From positions 43,124-107,123 of the forward strand of contig NZ_JARXRM010000024.1 of assembly GCF_029887875.1 (NCBI RefSeq): a stretch of 64,000 nt of DNA. Direction: 5' to 3'. This stretch comes from Luteimonas endophytica. Lineage in GTDB: Bacteria > Pseudomonadota > Gammaproteobacteria > Xanthomonadales > Xanthomonadaceae. Under the pieces are notes generated by a model that was not told the origin of the DNA, ran no database searches, and saw only the letters and a list, made by a program, of their open reading frames with translations. The translations under genes and the position numbers were made by a program. Shown here piece after piece: positions 48,542-57,663 of this stretch (positions are counted from its first letter, which is position 1; the number at the start of each line of letters is the position of its first letter).

Positions 48542-50241
48542 CTCGTGCTTGCCTCGCGTTCCGGTGGCGCCGGGTGCAGGCGGGTGGCCGCCCAGGCCGC
48601 CAGCCGCTCGCGGCCGATCTTGGCGTTGTGGCGGATGTCGACCGGGAACCGCGGGTGGAACAGGAAGTCCTCGATCATCGCGGTCTGCGCATGGCCCTGG
48701 GCGATGCGGCGAAGTTCGCCGGCGATGCGCACACGGTCCGCGCGCGGCGCCCGCTGCAAGAGTTCCACGCACAGCACCGGCCGCTGGCTGCCGCGCGGGC
48801 CGTTGCCCACCAGCGCGCTGCGCCGCACCGCCGGGTGGCCGTTGAAGATCGGCTCGACCTGTTCGGTGCACAGCATCGCGGCGCCGGTCTCGACCCGCTG
48901 GGTCTTGCGCCCGCAGAACCACAGCCGCCCGGCGTCGTCGAAATAGCCGAGATCCCCCATGCGGTGGACGATGCGCTCGCCGCCGCCGGGCAGCGCCTCG
49001 CGGATCTTGGCCAGGCGGGTCTGCGCATCGCGGTTGTAGTAGCCGTCGGTGGCGGTGGGGCCGGCCACGGTGATCTCGCCCACCTGCCCGGGCGGCAGCG
49101 GCAGCGCTGCGGCCCAGTGTTCGATCGCGCCGTCGTCGATGCCGATGATGCGCACCGCGTTGGGCGGCACCGGCCGGCCCACGCAGGTGCCGGCGCCCTG
49201 CGCGGTGCGCGCGGCCAGCGCGACCAGCTCGCGCCCCTCGATCACCGCCACCGGCAGGCACTCGGTGGCGCCGTACGGGGTCCAGAAACTCGCACCCTCC
49301 GGCAGCAGCGCGCGCATCGCCGCCACCACGTCCGCCGGCACCGGCGCGCCGGCCGAGGTGACCCGGCGCAGCCCCGGCAGCGGTGCGCCGTGCTCGGCCA
49401 GCACCCGCATCAGCGCCGGCGAACCGAACAGCTGGTCGACGCCGAAGCGCTCGATCGCCGCGTGCAGTTTCGCCGGGTCGGCGCGGGCCGGGCGGGTGGG
49501 ATCCATGTCGGGAATGATCGAGGTCAGCCCCAGCGCCGGGTCGAACAGCGCGAACGGCGGGAAGGTCGGCAGGTCCACGCCGCCGGGCACGATCCCGAAC
49601 GCCTCGCGCATCATCGCGATCTGCGCCACGAAGTGGCGGTGCCGGTACACCACGCCCTTCGGCACCCCGGTCGAGCCGCTGGTGAACAGGATCGCTGCGA
49701 CCTCGTCGGGCGCGGTGTGGGCGAGCTGCGGCCCGGCACCGGCACCCGCGCGCTCCACCCGCGCCAGCGCGGCATCGGCCAGCCACGGGCGGCGCCCGGT
49801 GGTCACGCGCACCCGCGCCGTCTTCGCCCAGCCCAGCAGCCGCCGCGCCAGCATCGCCAGCGGAATGCCGATGAACGCCTCCGGCGCGGCCTCGTCCAGG
49901 CACTGCCGGAGCGCCGCGCGGTCGATGCCAGGATCTACCAGCACCGGCACCGCGCCGGCCTTGAACAGCGCGAACATCAGCAGGAAGAACTCCGGCGTGG
50001 GCCGCACCATGACCACGGTGCGGGTGCCGCGGCCGATCCCGTGCCGGGCCAGGCCGGCGGCGATCGCATCGCTGCGGCGGTCCAGTTCGCCATAGGTCAG
50101 TTCGACGCGGTAGCGGCCGCCCCTCCCGGGGCAGCGCATCGCCACCTGCTGCGGCCGCTCGGCGGCCAGCCGCGGCAGCGCCGCGGCGATGTTGCAGGGC
50201 GCGTCTGGGGGGGCGCCGGCGGGCGCCGGATCGGCTGGCAT
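48538..50241 (-). CDS. oleC: OleC: beta-lactone synthetase (AMP-binding family)
   Basis: A 567-residue ANL-superfamily enzyme. The P-loop is [20 protein letters not shown] near residue 190; the core motifs [12 protein letters not shown] and [19 protein letters not shown] follow. OleC turns beta-hydroxy acids into beta-lactones with ATP in long-chain olefin synthesis. I chose ATG 50241; a GTG at 50253 is an alternative. It is upstream of and overlapping oleD. Confidence 0.88.
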   Translation of the reverse strand: MPADPAPAGAPPDAPCNIAAALPRLAAERPQQVAMRCPGRGGRYRVELTYGELDRRSDAIAAGLARHGIGRGTRTVVMVRPTPEFFLLMFALFKAGAVPVLVDPGIDRAALRQCLDEAAPEAFIGIPLAMLARRLLGWAKTARVRVTTGRRPWLADAALARVERAGAGAGPQLAHTAPDEVAAILFTSGSTGVPKGVVYRHRHFVAQIAMMREAFGIVPGGVDLPTFPPFALFDPALGLTSIIPDMDPTRPARADPAKLHAAIERFGVDQLFGSPALMRVLAEHGAPLPGLRRVTSAGAPVPADVVAAMRALLPEGASFWTPYGATECLPVAVIEGRELVALAARTAQGAGTCVGRPVPPNAVRIIGIDDGAIEHWAAALPLPPGQVGEITVAGPTATDGYYNRDAQTRLAKIREALPGGGERIVHRMGDLGYFDDAGRLWFCGRKTQRVETGAAMLCTEQVEPIFNGHPAVRRSALVGNGPRGSQRPVLCVELLQRAPRADRVRIAGELRRIAQGHAQTAMIEDFLFHPRFPVDIRHNAKIGRERLAAWAATRLHPAPPEREASTR

Positions 50242-50345
50242 CGTCACCCGCACAGCTTACCCGCCCCACCCCGCGCCCGGCCCCCTTGCGAATTGCCGCG
50301 GACCGGGCAGAATCGCGCGACTTTTTCCTGCCGGCCGCGCCCACC

Positions 50346-50786
50346 ATGTCGCATCCCTGCCTGTCCTGCGGCGCCTGCTGCGCCTGGTTCCGGGTGGGCT
50401 TCCACTGGTCGGAAGCGGCGCCCGAACTCGGCGGCACGGTGCCGGCCGAACTCACCGAAACGCTCGACGCGCACCGCCTGGCGATGCGCGGCACCTGGGC
50501 GCGGCAGCCGCGCTGCGTGGCGCTCGATGCCGAGATCGGCGTGCGTTCGCGCTGCACCATCCATCCGCTGCGGCCGAGCGTGTGCCGGGAGGTGCCGGCT
50601 TCCTGGGAGCATGGCGCGGCCAGCCCGCAGTGCGACCGCGCGCGGCTCGCGCACGGGCTGCCGCTGCTCACGGCCGCGGACTGGCGCACCCCGGCCACGG
50701 TGCTGGTCGCGGTGGTCCCCGACGACGCCGCGGCCACACCTGCGCCCGCCGCCGGCGAGGCCGTCATCCAGCCGCCGCCGCACTGA
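50346..50786 (+). CDS. YkgJ-family cysteine-cluster protein
   Basis: A 146-residue protein with the N-terminal Cys cluster [11 protein letters not shown] and further Cys ([20 protein letters not shown]), the YkgJ/UPF0153 pattern of a metal (Zn or Fe-S) site. Function is unknown. It is encoded on the plus strand between oleB and oleC, so it splits the ole genes and is antisense to any oleB read-through transcript. Confidence 0.85.
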   Translation: MSHPCLSCGACCAWFRVGFHWSEAAPELGGTVPAELTETLDAHRLAMRGTWARQPRCVALDAEIGVRSRCTIHPLRPSVCREVPASWEHGAASPQCDRARLAHGLPLLTAADWRTPATVLVAVVPDDAAATPAPAAGEAVIQPPPH

Positions 50787-50800
50787 CGCGCCAGACGGGT

Positions 50801-51718
50801 CTAGAGGGGGTGGCGGCCGAGGAAGCCGCGGATCTCCGGCACCAGCAGCTCGTGGCGGTCCTCGAGCACGTAGTGGCCGGCGTCCTCGAACGCGTGCACC
50901 TCGGCCTGCGGCAGCGCGGCGCGGAAGCCGTCGAGGAAGTGGCGGTCGAACACGAAGTCGCGCAGGCCCCAGCCGATGAAGGCCGGCCGGTCCGCGTACC
51001 CGGGCAGCCGGCGCGCCGACTCGACCAGCAGCGGCCAGGCCGCATCGCCCTCGCCCAGCGGGATGTCCTGCATGAAGCGCAGGGTGGAGATGGCGTTGCG
51101 CCAGCCTTGGTAGGGGGCGATGTAGGCGCGCCGCACCGGCGCCGGCAGCCGGCGTTCGGTGCCCAGCCAGGCCGCACCGCGCGCGAACAGGTTGAAGGCG
51201 CGGATCATGAAGCCGCCGACCCGCGAGTCGCGCCCCAGCGACAGCTGCCAGGGCATCGGCTTGGCCGCCGGCAGCGGGAACGCCGCGGTGTTGAGGATCA
51301 CCAGCCGCCGCACCCGTTCGCTGCGCCCGAGCGCCCAGCCGAAACCGATCATCCCGCCCCAGTCGTGCACCGCCAGGGTCAGCGGGCCGTCGATGCCCAG
51401 GTGCGCCAGCAGGGTCTCGATGTCCTCGATGCGCGACTGCAGGGTGTAGCGATAGCCGGGGGCCGCGCCGGGGCCGTCGCCCGGCCGGTCCGACAGGCCC
51501 ATGCCGACGTGGTCCGGCACGATGCATCGATAACCCTTGCCGAGCCCCGGATCGCGCAGGCCCAGCACCAGGTGCCGCCAGTAGAAGCTCCACGACGGGT
51601 TGCCGTGCAGCATCAGCACCACCTCGCCGTCGCGCGGGCCCTCGTCCAGATAGTGCATGGCGATGCCCGGGCGGACTTCAAGGCGCTGCCCGGTGAAGGG
51701 ATAGTCTGGAAACCGCAC
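50801..51718 (-). CDS. oleB: OleB: beta-lactone decarboxylase (alpha/beta-hydrolase)
   Basis: A 305-residue protein resembling haloalkane dehalogenases. The oxyanion/HGNP motif is LMLHGNPSWSFYWRHLV, the nucleophile Asp is in LAVHDWGGMIGFGW, and the His is near the end in FEDAGHYVLEDR. OleB converts beta-lactones to alkenes and CO2, the last step of olefin synthesis. I chose the GTG at 51718 because the fold starts soon after; the open frame upstream is a low-complexity repeat. No oleA is beside it. Confidence 0.87.
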   Translation of the reverse strand: MRFPDYPFTGQRLEVRPGIAMHYLDEGPRDGEVVLMLHGNPSWSFYWRHLVLGLRDPGLGKGYRCIVPDHVGMGLSDRPGDGPGAAPGYRYTLQSRIEDIETLLAHLGIDGPLTLAVHDWGGMIGFGWALGRSERVRRLVILNTAAFPLPAAKPMPWQLSLGRDSRVGGFMIRAFNLFARGAAWLGTERRLPAPVRRAYIAPYQGWRNAISTLRFMQDIPLGEGDAAWPLLVESARRLPGYADRPAFIGWGLRDFVFDRHFLDGFRAALPQAEVHAFEDAGHYVLEDRHELLVPEIRGFLGRHPL

Positions 51719-51821
51719 GCGCCTGCCGGGGATGGGACGGGGGCGGGCATTGTAGGCAATCGGCGCCGCGGCGGCCGCGCGGCCGGCATCGCCCGGCCGG
51801 GCCGGGCGGGCTGGCCGGACA

Positions 51822-51875
51822 GGGCGGACTGGGCGGACTGGGCGGACCGACTGGCCCGACTGACCCGACTGGCCG
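51822..51875. repeat. Six 9-bp tandem units upstream of oleB
   Basis: Positions 51822-51875 are a run of 9-bp units: three close to GGGCGGACT, then three close to GACTGGCCC. They lie between oleB and the divergent UPF0114 gene. The run is not seen elsewhere in the window. It may be slippage-prone low-complexity DNA in the oleB promoter region. Confidence 0.6.
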
Positions 51876-52016
51876 GGCGCGGCCGAAGCCAGGCGCGGGG
51901 GCCGCCATTGCCCGCGGGGCACCCTGGCGGCGGGGCGGGCACCCGCCCGCCGGGCCGGCGCGCTTGGCAAGGCCCCCGCCGCCCGCTACGCTGCCGCGCT
52001 TTGCGCCGGTGCAACC

Positions 52017-52655
52017 ATGCCCACCCCCTCCCAGCCCCGCCTGAACCCGCTGCCCGCGCTGATCTTCAGCTCGCGCTGGCTGCAGCTGCCGCTGTACCTG
52101 GGGCTGATCGTGGCCCAGGGCGTGTACGTGTTCCTGTTCGTCAAGGAACTCTGGCACCTGATCCAGGACGTCAACAACCTGTCCGAGCAGGCGATCATGC
52201 TGCTGGTGCTGGGCCTGATCGACGTGGTGATGATCTCCAACCTGCTGGTGATGGTGATCGTGGGCGGCTACGAGACCTTCGTGTCGCGGCTGCGCCTGGA
52301 AGGCCACCCGGACCAGCCGGAATGGCTGAGCCACGTCAACGCCAGCGTGCTGAAGGTGAAGCTGGCGATGGCGATCATCGGCATCAGCTCGATCCACCTG
52401 CTCAAGACCTTCATCGAAGCCGGCATGGTGGGCGGGCTGCCGCTGTGCGGGACCATGGAAGCCCTGGACGTCGCGCGCGCCTACGCCGCGGCCGGCGGCG
52501 ACTCGGCCCGCACCTGCACCACCTACAGCGCCGACGGCGTGCTGTGGCAGGCGGTGATCCACACCATCTTCATCTTCTCCGCGGTCGGCATCGCCTGGAC
52601 CGACAAGCTGATGCAGCACACCGCGAGCAAGCGCCAGGGCGTGGTCAAGGAGTAA
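52017..52655 (+). CDS. UPF0114/YqhA-family membrane protein
   Basis: A 212-residue inner-membrane protein with three or four hydrophobic segments (LPLYLGLIVAQGVYVFLFV, AIMLLVLGLIDVVMISNLLVM, AMAIIGISSIHLLKTFI and a C-terminal one). The YqhA signature is seen in VGGYETFVSRL and LLKTFIEAG. The family has no assigned function. The ATG at 52017 is the natural start. Confidence 0.88.
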   Translation: MPTPSQPRLNPLPALIFSSRWLQLPLYLGLIVAQGVYVFLFVKELWHLIQDVNNLSEQAIMLLVLGLIDVVMISNLLVMVIVGGYETFVSRLRLEGHPDQPEWLSHVNASVLKVKLAMAIIGISSIHLLKTFIEAGMVGGLPLCGTMEALDVARAYAAAGGDSARTCTTYSADGVLWQAVIHTIFIFSAVGIAWTDKLMQHTASKRQGVVKE

Positions 52656-52814
52656 GGCCGCCACGCGCCACGCCCCTCGCAGGAGGTGCCATGCACGCGG
52701 AAGCCGGCGCGGTAGAAGATGCGTTATACGCCGGAATGCCGGCGGGAGCCGCGCCGGCAAGGCCATCATGAAGATCGAGTCACCAAGATGAATTCGTAGC
52801 GGAACTCTCCTCGC

Positions 52815-52820
52815 TATGCT
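52815..52820 (+). promoter_or_regulatory. -10 hexamer (TATGCT) of bphO-bphP
   Basis: TATGCT ends six bases before the bphO ATG (52827), implying a leaderless or near-leaderless transcript. A clear -35 is not visible. Confidence 0.4.
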
Positions 52821-52826
52821 TTCCGG

Positions 52827-53399
52827 ATGACTGCCGCCGCCATACCGCCTTCATCCCGGCATGCCCTGCGCCTCGCCACTTCCGCCGCTCACGCCCGTCT
52901 CGATGTGCGGTTCGCGGGCGGGATGCGCGACCGCGCCACCTATGCCGGCTACCTCCGCGGCATGCACCGCTTCGCCGGCGACTTCGAACGCGCACTGCAG
53001 TGCGCGCCGCGGCTGTCGGCCTGGCTCGCCACCGACCTGGCCGCACTCGGGCTGATGCCGTTGCCACCGGCCGCCAACGCGCCACGGGTGCGCGGACACG
53101 GCGAACGGGCCGGCTGGCAGTACGTGATGGCGGGCAGCAGCATCGGCGCCCGCCGGCTGCTGCGCGATGTGCGCCTGCTCGGTTTCGACGGCGACCGCGG
53201 CGCCACATTCCTTGCACGCCATGCCGTCAGCGAAGACTGGCCGACGGTCCAGGCGTGCCTGGCCCGGTTCGACCCTCAGGACACCCGGGAGCAGGCACTG
53301 ATCACGCAGGGCGCGCTCGCTGCGTTCGCGCTCGCGGATCGTTGCTTCGGCCGTGCGCTCGCATCGACCCACCCCGGCATGGAGCGACAACAGGCATGA
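52827..53399 (+). CDS. bphO: Biliverdin-producing heme oxygenase
   Basis: A 190-residue heme oxygenase that makes the biliverdin chromophore for the overlapping phytochrome. The proximal heme His is in ATSAAHARLDVRF near residue 22. The distal-helix segment is YVMAGSSIGARRLL, corresponding to the Y-V-L-E-G-S-x-x-G-G region of other BphO proteins, though with Ala where a second Gly is usual. The stop overlaps the bphP ATG (ATGA). Confidence 0.88.
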   Translation: MTAAAIPPSSRHALRLATSAAHARLDVRFAGGMRDRATYAGYLRGMHRFAGDFERALQCAPRLSAWLATDLAALGLMPLPPAANAPRVRGHGERAGWQYVMAGSSIGARRLLRDVRLLGFDGDRGATFLARHAVSEDWPTVQACLARFDPQDTREQALITQGALAAFALADRCFGRALASTHPGMERQQA

Positions 53400-55111
53400 G
53401 CCCGGATCTCGACCAGGCCCTGGCCCGCTGTGCCCAAGAGCCCATCCACCTGAGCGGCGCGATCCAGCCGCACGGTTACCTGATCAGCTGCGCGCTGCCG
53501 GACTGGAGCATCCGCCACGTGTCCGCGAACATCGAGGCGCTGACCGGCATCGCCGCCGCCGACATGCCGCGGCGCTCGCTGCGCGAGTTCCTCACCGAGG
53601 ACCTGGTGCAGTCGCTGTCGGAAACCATCGGCTTCGGCGAGCCCGACGGGCCCGCGCAGCGCGCCGCGGTCGGCAACATCGGGCCGGGCGCGCAGCTGTG
53701 CGACCTCAGCGTGCACGTCGCCGGCGGGCTGGTGCACATCGAGATCGAGCCGCAGCCGCCGGGCGCGGGCGAGCGCTCGCCCGCGGTGGTGGGCCAGGCG
53801 ATGATCGCGCGCGTTGCCGCCACCGACGACGAGCACGACTTCCACCAGCGCGTCGCCGAGCAGGTCCGCCTGCTCACCGGCTACGACCGGGTGATGGTGT
53901 ACCGCTTCCGCCACGACGACTCGGGCGAGGTGATCGCCGAGTCCTGCGCCGCGGAGATGCCCGCCTACCTGGGCCTGCGCTATCCGGCCTCGGACATTCC
54001 CGCGCAGGCGCGCAAGCTGTACCTGCGCAACCGCATCCGGGTGATTCCGGACGCCGGCTACGCCCCGGTTCCGGTGCTGCCCGACCGCGGCCCGGACGGC
54101 GCACCGCTGGACCTGGGCCAGCTGGCGCTGCGCAGCGTGTCGCCGGTGCACCTGGAATACCTGCGCAACATGGGCGTGGCCGCGTCGATGTCGATCTCGA
54201 TCACCGCCGGCGGCCGGCTGTGGGGCCTGATCGCCTGCCACCACCGCAGCCCGCGGCTGGTGCCGCCGGGCGTGCGCGCGGTGGCCGACATGTTCGGGCT
54301 GTTCGTCTCGATGCGGATCGCCGCGCGCGAACAGCGCGCCGCCGTGGCTGCCGAGGACGGCGCCCGTGCCGTGCGCGATGCCCTGGGGCTGCGCCTGGCC
54401 AACGCCGGCGATGCGCGGCTGGCGCTGCCTACCGAACTCGACCTGCTGCGCCGCGCCCTGCCCTGCGACGGCGCCGGGCTGTGGCTGCACGACGAGTGGC
54501 ACAGCGCGGGGCGTGCCCCGGCCGCGGCAGCCGTTCCCGGACTCCTGGCGTGGCTGCGCCGGGACGGCGGCGCGGGGCCGGTGGCGACCGCCAACGCCGC
54601 GGACTGGGCCGACGGCCCCGACGCCGCCGGCGGTCTGGCCGGGGCCCTGGCGCTTCCGCTCGACGCGGCGCGCGGCGAGTGGCTGTGCTTCTTCCGCTGC
54701 GAACAGATCCAGGAAGTGCGCTGGGCCGGCCGGCCCGACCAGCCGTTCACCGTGGATCCCGACGGCCAGCACATCGGCCCGCGTGCCAGCTTCGCGGCCT
54801 GGAGCGAGACGGTGCGCGGCGCCAGCATTCCGTGGAGCGACGCCGACCAGCGCATGGCCGGGCGCCTGCTGCTGGTGCTGCGCGAACGCTGGCGCCGGGA
54901 GCACCACCAGTCGGATCCCACCGACCTGAATCAGCAGCGCACCCGACTCGAGATGCGCGACCAGCGCCAGCGCCTGCAGCGGCTGTCGGAACTGCTCGAC
55001 GGCATGGCGCACCTGGGTCCGGGCGCCACGACCCAGTTCGCGGCGCGCATCTCGCAGCTCGAAGAAGACCTGCAGGCGCTGGTGCGCACCACCGAAGCAG
55101 GCGAGGGGTAG
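53396..55111 (+). CDS. bphP: Bacteriophytochrome photosensory core without output domain
   Basis: A 571-residue protein with PAS-GAF-PHY order. The biliverdin-binding Cys12 is near the N terminus (ARCAQEPIHLSGAIQPHG). The GAF pocket shows YPASDIPAQARKLY and SPVHLEYLRNMGV, and the PHY tongue contains PRASF (residues about 465). After the PHY domain only about 60 helical residues remain (a coiled coil, RLEMRDQRQRLQRLSELLD). There is no kinase, PAS or GGDEF domain. It would sense red/far-red light; how the signal leaves is unclear. It lies at the edge of the atypical region. Confidence 0.92.
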   Translation: MSPDLDQALARCAQEPIHLSGAIQPHGYLISCALPDWSIRHVSANIEALTGIAAADMPRRSLREFLTEDLVQSLSETIGFGEPDGPAQRAAVGNIGPGAQLCDLSVHVAGGLVHIEIEPQPPGAGERSPAVVGQAMIARVAATDDEHDFHQRVAEQVRLLTGYDRVMVYRFRHDDSGEVIAESCAAEMPAYLGLRYPASDIPAQARKLYLRNRIRVIPDAGYAPVPVLPDRGPDGAPLDLGQLALRSVSPVHLEYLRNMGVAASMSISITAGGRLWGLIACHHRSPRLVPPGVRAVADMFGLFVSMRIAAREQRAAVAAEDGARAVRDALGLRLANAGDARLALPTELDLLRRALPCDGAGLWLHDEWHSAGRAPAAAAVPGLLAWLRRDGGAGPVATANAADWADGPDAAGGLAGALALPLDAARGEWLCFFRCEQIQEVRWAGRPDQPFTVDPDGQHIGPRASFAAWSETVRGASIPWSDADQRMAGRLLLVLRERWRREHHQSDPTDLNQQRTRLEMRDQRQRLQRLSELLDGMAHLGPGATTQFAARISQLEEDLQALVRTTEAGEG

Positions 55112-55304
55112 GCCCGCGAGCGCGGGCTAGAGTCCGCCATCCCCCGTTTGTTCCTTCAACTGGAAGTCCACCAGTTCAATCGTGTGATCGAAACGACTTT
55201 GCCCCTCCGCTTTTTCGACGCACACGCTCCAGCGCTTCTTTTCCGTGTTTCTCGTTCAAGTGCCCGAGAGCGGTATCCGAAAGGTCATCGGTGTACCCGG
55301 ACGG

Positions 55305-56063
55305 TCAGATCCCTGTATCTCGAACGAGCGCCGCGTGCAGCAGTTCGGTATCCGGAGTCAACAGGATGATCTTCTCCCCAAGAATCTCGTGTATGGAGAA
55401 GATGGAGGGCAACTGGCCATCGATCTCCACAGAGGCAAGTGAGTCGCTTTCAAACTCATAGACATAGATCAACGTGCTCCGGGGCAGCAGTGACTCGATA
55501 TCAGCGGCCGTCTTCCCTGCCGTGTCTGTTGACGGCAGGTCTGCCTGCCCTATCAGGCGGCCATCATCGAGAAACCACCAGCTGAATCCGGTGGCGTCCT
55601 GATATCTGGGTGGCTTGGCCGGTGGATCTGCCACTTCCTCTAGCGTGTCCGTATCAAGAACCGTGTAATTCGCATCTCCGAAGTACACGAGGGCCTTGTC
55701 TCGACTTGGGCTTAGCTCGAGCCCATAAATAGACCCGCTCTTAGCCGCATCCATGACCGTCTCGCCCTGACGATTCACTATCTTTCCGGCAGTCCCGCGA
55801 CCGCGCAGCACCAAGGGCGGCGGCGTCGACTTGTCCCGAATCGCTTCTTCATCATGGGGTGCGGGGGCCAATCGATAACGATGCGATCTCGCCTCTGTTG
55901 GTTCAGCTCGCGGAGAGTCGGCTGCCTGCCCAGCTTCTGTGGGCGGATGCTCAATCGGACCGACCCCTGGCGTGCACCCCAACAGCAAAACCAGAGCGAT
56001 CGCGGCGATCACGGGCAAAGCGCGCTCCAGCAACCTTGCTTCAATGAACCGAAGCGTGATCAT
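55305..56063 (-). CDS. Lipoprotein downstream of amidase, possible immunity protein
   Basis: A 252-residue protein with a lipobox (ALVLLLGCTPG, Cys30), then a Pro/Glu-rich stretch and a beta-rich domain (GSIYGLELSPSRDKALVYFGDANYTVLDTDTLEEV resembles beta-propeller blades). No family is recognised. The ATG overlaps the amidase stop (ATGA). Its place directly after an amidase, plus lipid anchoring, fits a periplasmic immunity role, but this is inference. GC is visibly lower than in the core genes. Confidence 0.7.
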   Translation of the reverse strand: MITLRFIEARLLERALPVIAAIALVLLLGCTPGVGPIEHPPTEAGQAADSPRAEPTEARSHRYRLAPAPHDEEAIRDKSTPPPLVLRGRGTAGKIVNRQGETVMDAAKSGSIYGLELSPSRDKALVYFGDANYTVLDTDTLEEVADPPAKPPRYQDATGFSWWFLDDGRLIGQADLPSTDTAGKTAADIESLLPRSTLIYVYEFESDSLASVEIDGQLPSIFSIHEILGEKIILLTPDTELLHAALVRDTGI

Positions 56064-57331
56064 GAGCTCTTCATCAGGTCATCGACCAGGGCATTCGCGA
56101 TGGCGTCTGCAATTTCCTGCCTTACCTGCTCGTGGTTTTCATTGATGCTGAGCAGCTCATCCACAGTCTCGTTGTCGATAAACTCAACCTCCAGCAGCGC
56201 GGAGCGCAAAGGATGATGAGCAGCGGTGTTCCCAAGATCGCCGTCGCTCAAGACGGCGAGCTGGCGCTCCTTGATCCCGCGATCTATCGCGCCCTCATCA
56301 CGAGCAAGAATGGCGCCGTATACCGCATCGTTCAACCGCTGTGCCAGCGCGACATCTTCATCGTAGTTCACGTTGTCGCTGCGTCGCCTCACCAGGGTTT
56401 CGGTCCCTCTCGCGACCCCGTTGAAACCGTTGAAATGGATACTCACAAGGACATCCGCACCCACATCGCGACCGAGGTTCGCGCGCTCTGCTCCGGCGAT
56501 GTTCGTGTCATCGTCGCGAGTCAAGTGAACCCATAGGTTCCGATCCTCCCCGACCCGCAGGGCACGGAGGGCCGTCCTGACCCGTAGACCGAAATCGAGC
56601 GCGAGATCCTTCTCCAGAATTCCACTGGTGTGGGACGTGGCGTTGTTGGCGCTTGAACTTGGCCTATCAGTCTCACCGCCATGCCCCGGATCGATCACGA
56701 TGATCCCCGGCACCTCGAGATCGATCAGCTCGACCGCGGCCTCCTCACCCTCGAGCTGCACGCTGATGCGCGCCGCGTTGAACGCAATGGGCGGCAGGTT
56801 GACGCGGATGGCTGTATGACCGGTGGCATTCACCGTAGTCGTGGCCTGTTCCTGGTCGATGCGGCTGAACCCAGAGGCTGCGAACTCTGCCGGAGCCTCG
56901 AAGCGGTCGCGATGCCCGGCGGCCGCCTGTGCCCAGTCTCCCCGGAAAGCGGGATCGCTTTCCTCTTCGCCTTCTTCGACCGGGCGCACGAACAGCGGGG
57001 CCATCGACCACGTCACCGTCCTGCCGGCATGGTGGTCATCGGGGCGTCCCTCGCTCCAGACCCGGACCTTGACCTCCCGGTGGGCGATGCGATTGGTGGC
57101 GGGCTCGACCTTGACCATCGGGTGCTTGTGCGGAATGGCCTGCGACTCGGTCGAGCCGTCGACTACCTCGCCATCCTCATCGAGGATTTCTGGCGCGAGT
57201 TCTACGGCGTCCGCATGTAATACATCCGCCGGTCTATCCAGCAGGACTTCCCGGCGCCTTATGTTCGTTATTGGCGAGGTGACGGAATTCGCGATTCGGC
57301 GATACAGGGCTCTGGCGGGCGCGGTGCTCAT
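56060..57331 (-). CDS. N-acetylmuramoyl-L-alanine amidase (Amidase_3), probable secreted effector
   Basis: A 423-residue protein without signal peptide. An N-terminal domain of about 200 residues (with KVRVWSEGRPDDHHAGRTVTWS) is unlike standard AmiA/B/C leaders. The C-terminal Amidase_3 domain has all Zn and catalytic residues: His in VIDPGHGGETD, Glu in ILEKDLALDF, His in VSIHFNGFNG and Glu in LLEVEFIDN. It cleaves the MurNAc-L-Ala bond. Absence of a leader, the transthyretin-like gene just upstream and the lipoprotein just downstream suggest delivery by a type VI system. No tss genes are in the window. Confidence 0.85.
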   Translation of the reverse strand: MSTAPARALYRRIANSVTSPITNIRRREVLLDRPADVLHADAVELAPEILDEDGEVVDGSTESQAIPHKHPMVKVEPATNRIAHREVKVRVWSEGRPDDHHAGRTVTWSMAPLFVRPVEEGEEESDPAFRGDWAQAAAGHRDRFEAPAEFAASGFSRIDQEQATTTVNATGHTAIRVNLPPIAFNAARISVQLEGEEAAVELIDLEVPGIIVIDPGHGGETDRPSSSANNATSHTSGILEKDLALDFGLRVRTALRALRVGEDRNLWVHLTRDDDTNIAGAERANLGRDVGADVLVSIHFNGFNGVARGTETLVRRRSDNVNYDEDVALAQRLNDAVYGAILARDEGAIDRGIKERQLAVLSDGDLGNTAAHHPLRSALLEVEFIDNETVDELLSINENHEQVRQEIADAIANALVDDLMKSS

Positions 57332-57334
57332 GGC

Positions 57335-57616
57335 TCAGTGCTCCTTCACTTCCAGAACCAGCGTTTCGATCTCCGCCGTGCCCACGACGAAAGTGCGTCC
57401 GAGCTTGTCGGTAACGCCCTGCATGTAGCTGCCGTCCTTGAGGAGGATGCGGTAAGGCACGTTGGGCAGCGGCTCGCCCGTCGCCTTGTCCTTCAGGACG
57501 AAGCCTTCGTCGAATAGTTTGATCCGGGTGTCCGGCAGGCTCGGAACGCCGACGAGCCTGCTCTCTCCAGCCAGAAACGGGTGCTGGCTGGCCTTGACGA
57601 TGAAGTTACCAGGCAT
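57335..57616 (-). CDS. Small transthyretin-like protein (T6SS-associated type)
   Basis: A 93-residue all-beta protein. The second half (GFVLKDKATGEPLPNVPYRI, then GVTDKLGRTFVVGTAE) matches the prealbumin/transthyretin-like fold that occurs at VgrG C termini and as small proteins beside T6SS effectors. It ends three bases before the amidase start, so it is the first gene of an amidase-lipoprotein operon. An adaptor or chaperone role is likely but inferred. Confidence 0.75.
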   Translation of the reverse strand: MPGNFIVKASQHPFLAGESRLVGVPSLPDTRIKLFDEGFVLKDKATGEPLPNVPYRILLKDGSYMQGVTDKLGRTFVVGTAEIETLVLEVKEH

Positions 57617-57663
57617 GAGATAGTTCCCTTATCTGCGATGCGCTTCCATGGAGTTTGACAGCA

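Noticed and set aside
47531..50767. A single 1078-codon minus frame over oleD and oleC
   Set aside because: Only its last third (oleD) is real; the first part is out of frame with OleC, which is encoded in another frame with intact motifs.
53396..55111. Calling the phytochrome a pseudogene
   Set aside because: All three photosensory domains and the stop are clean with no frameshift, so a functional short form cannot be ruled out.
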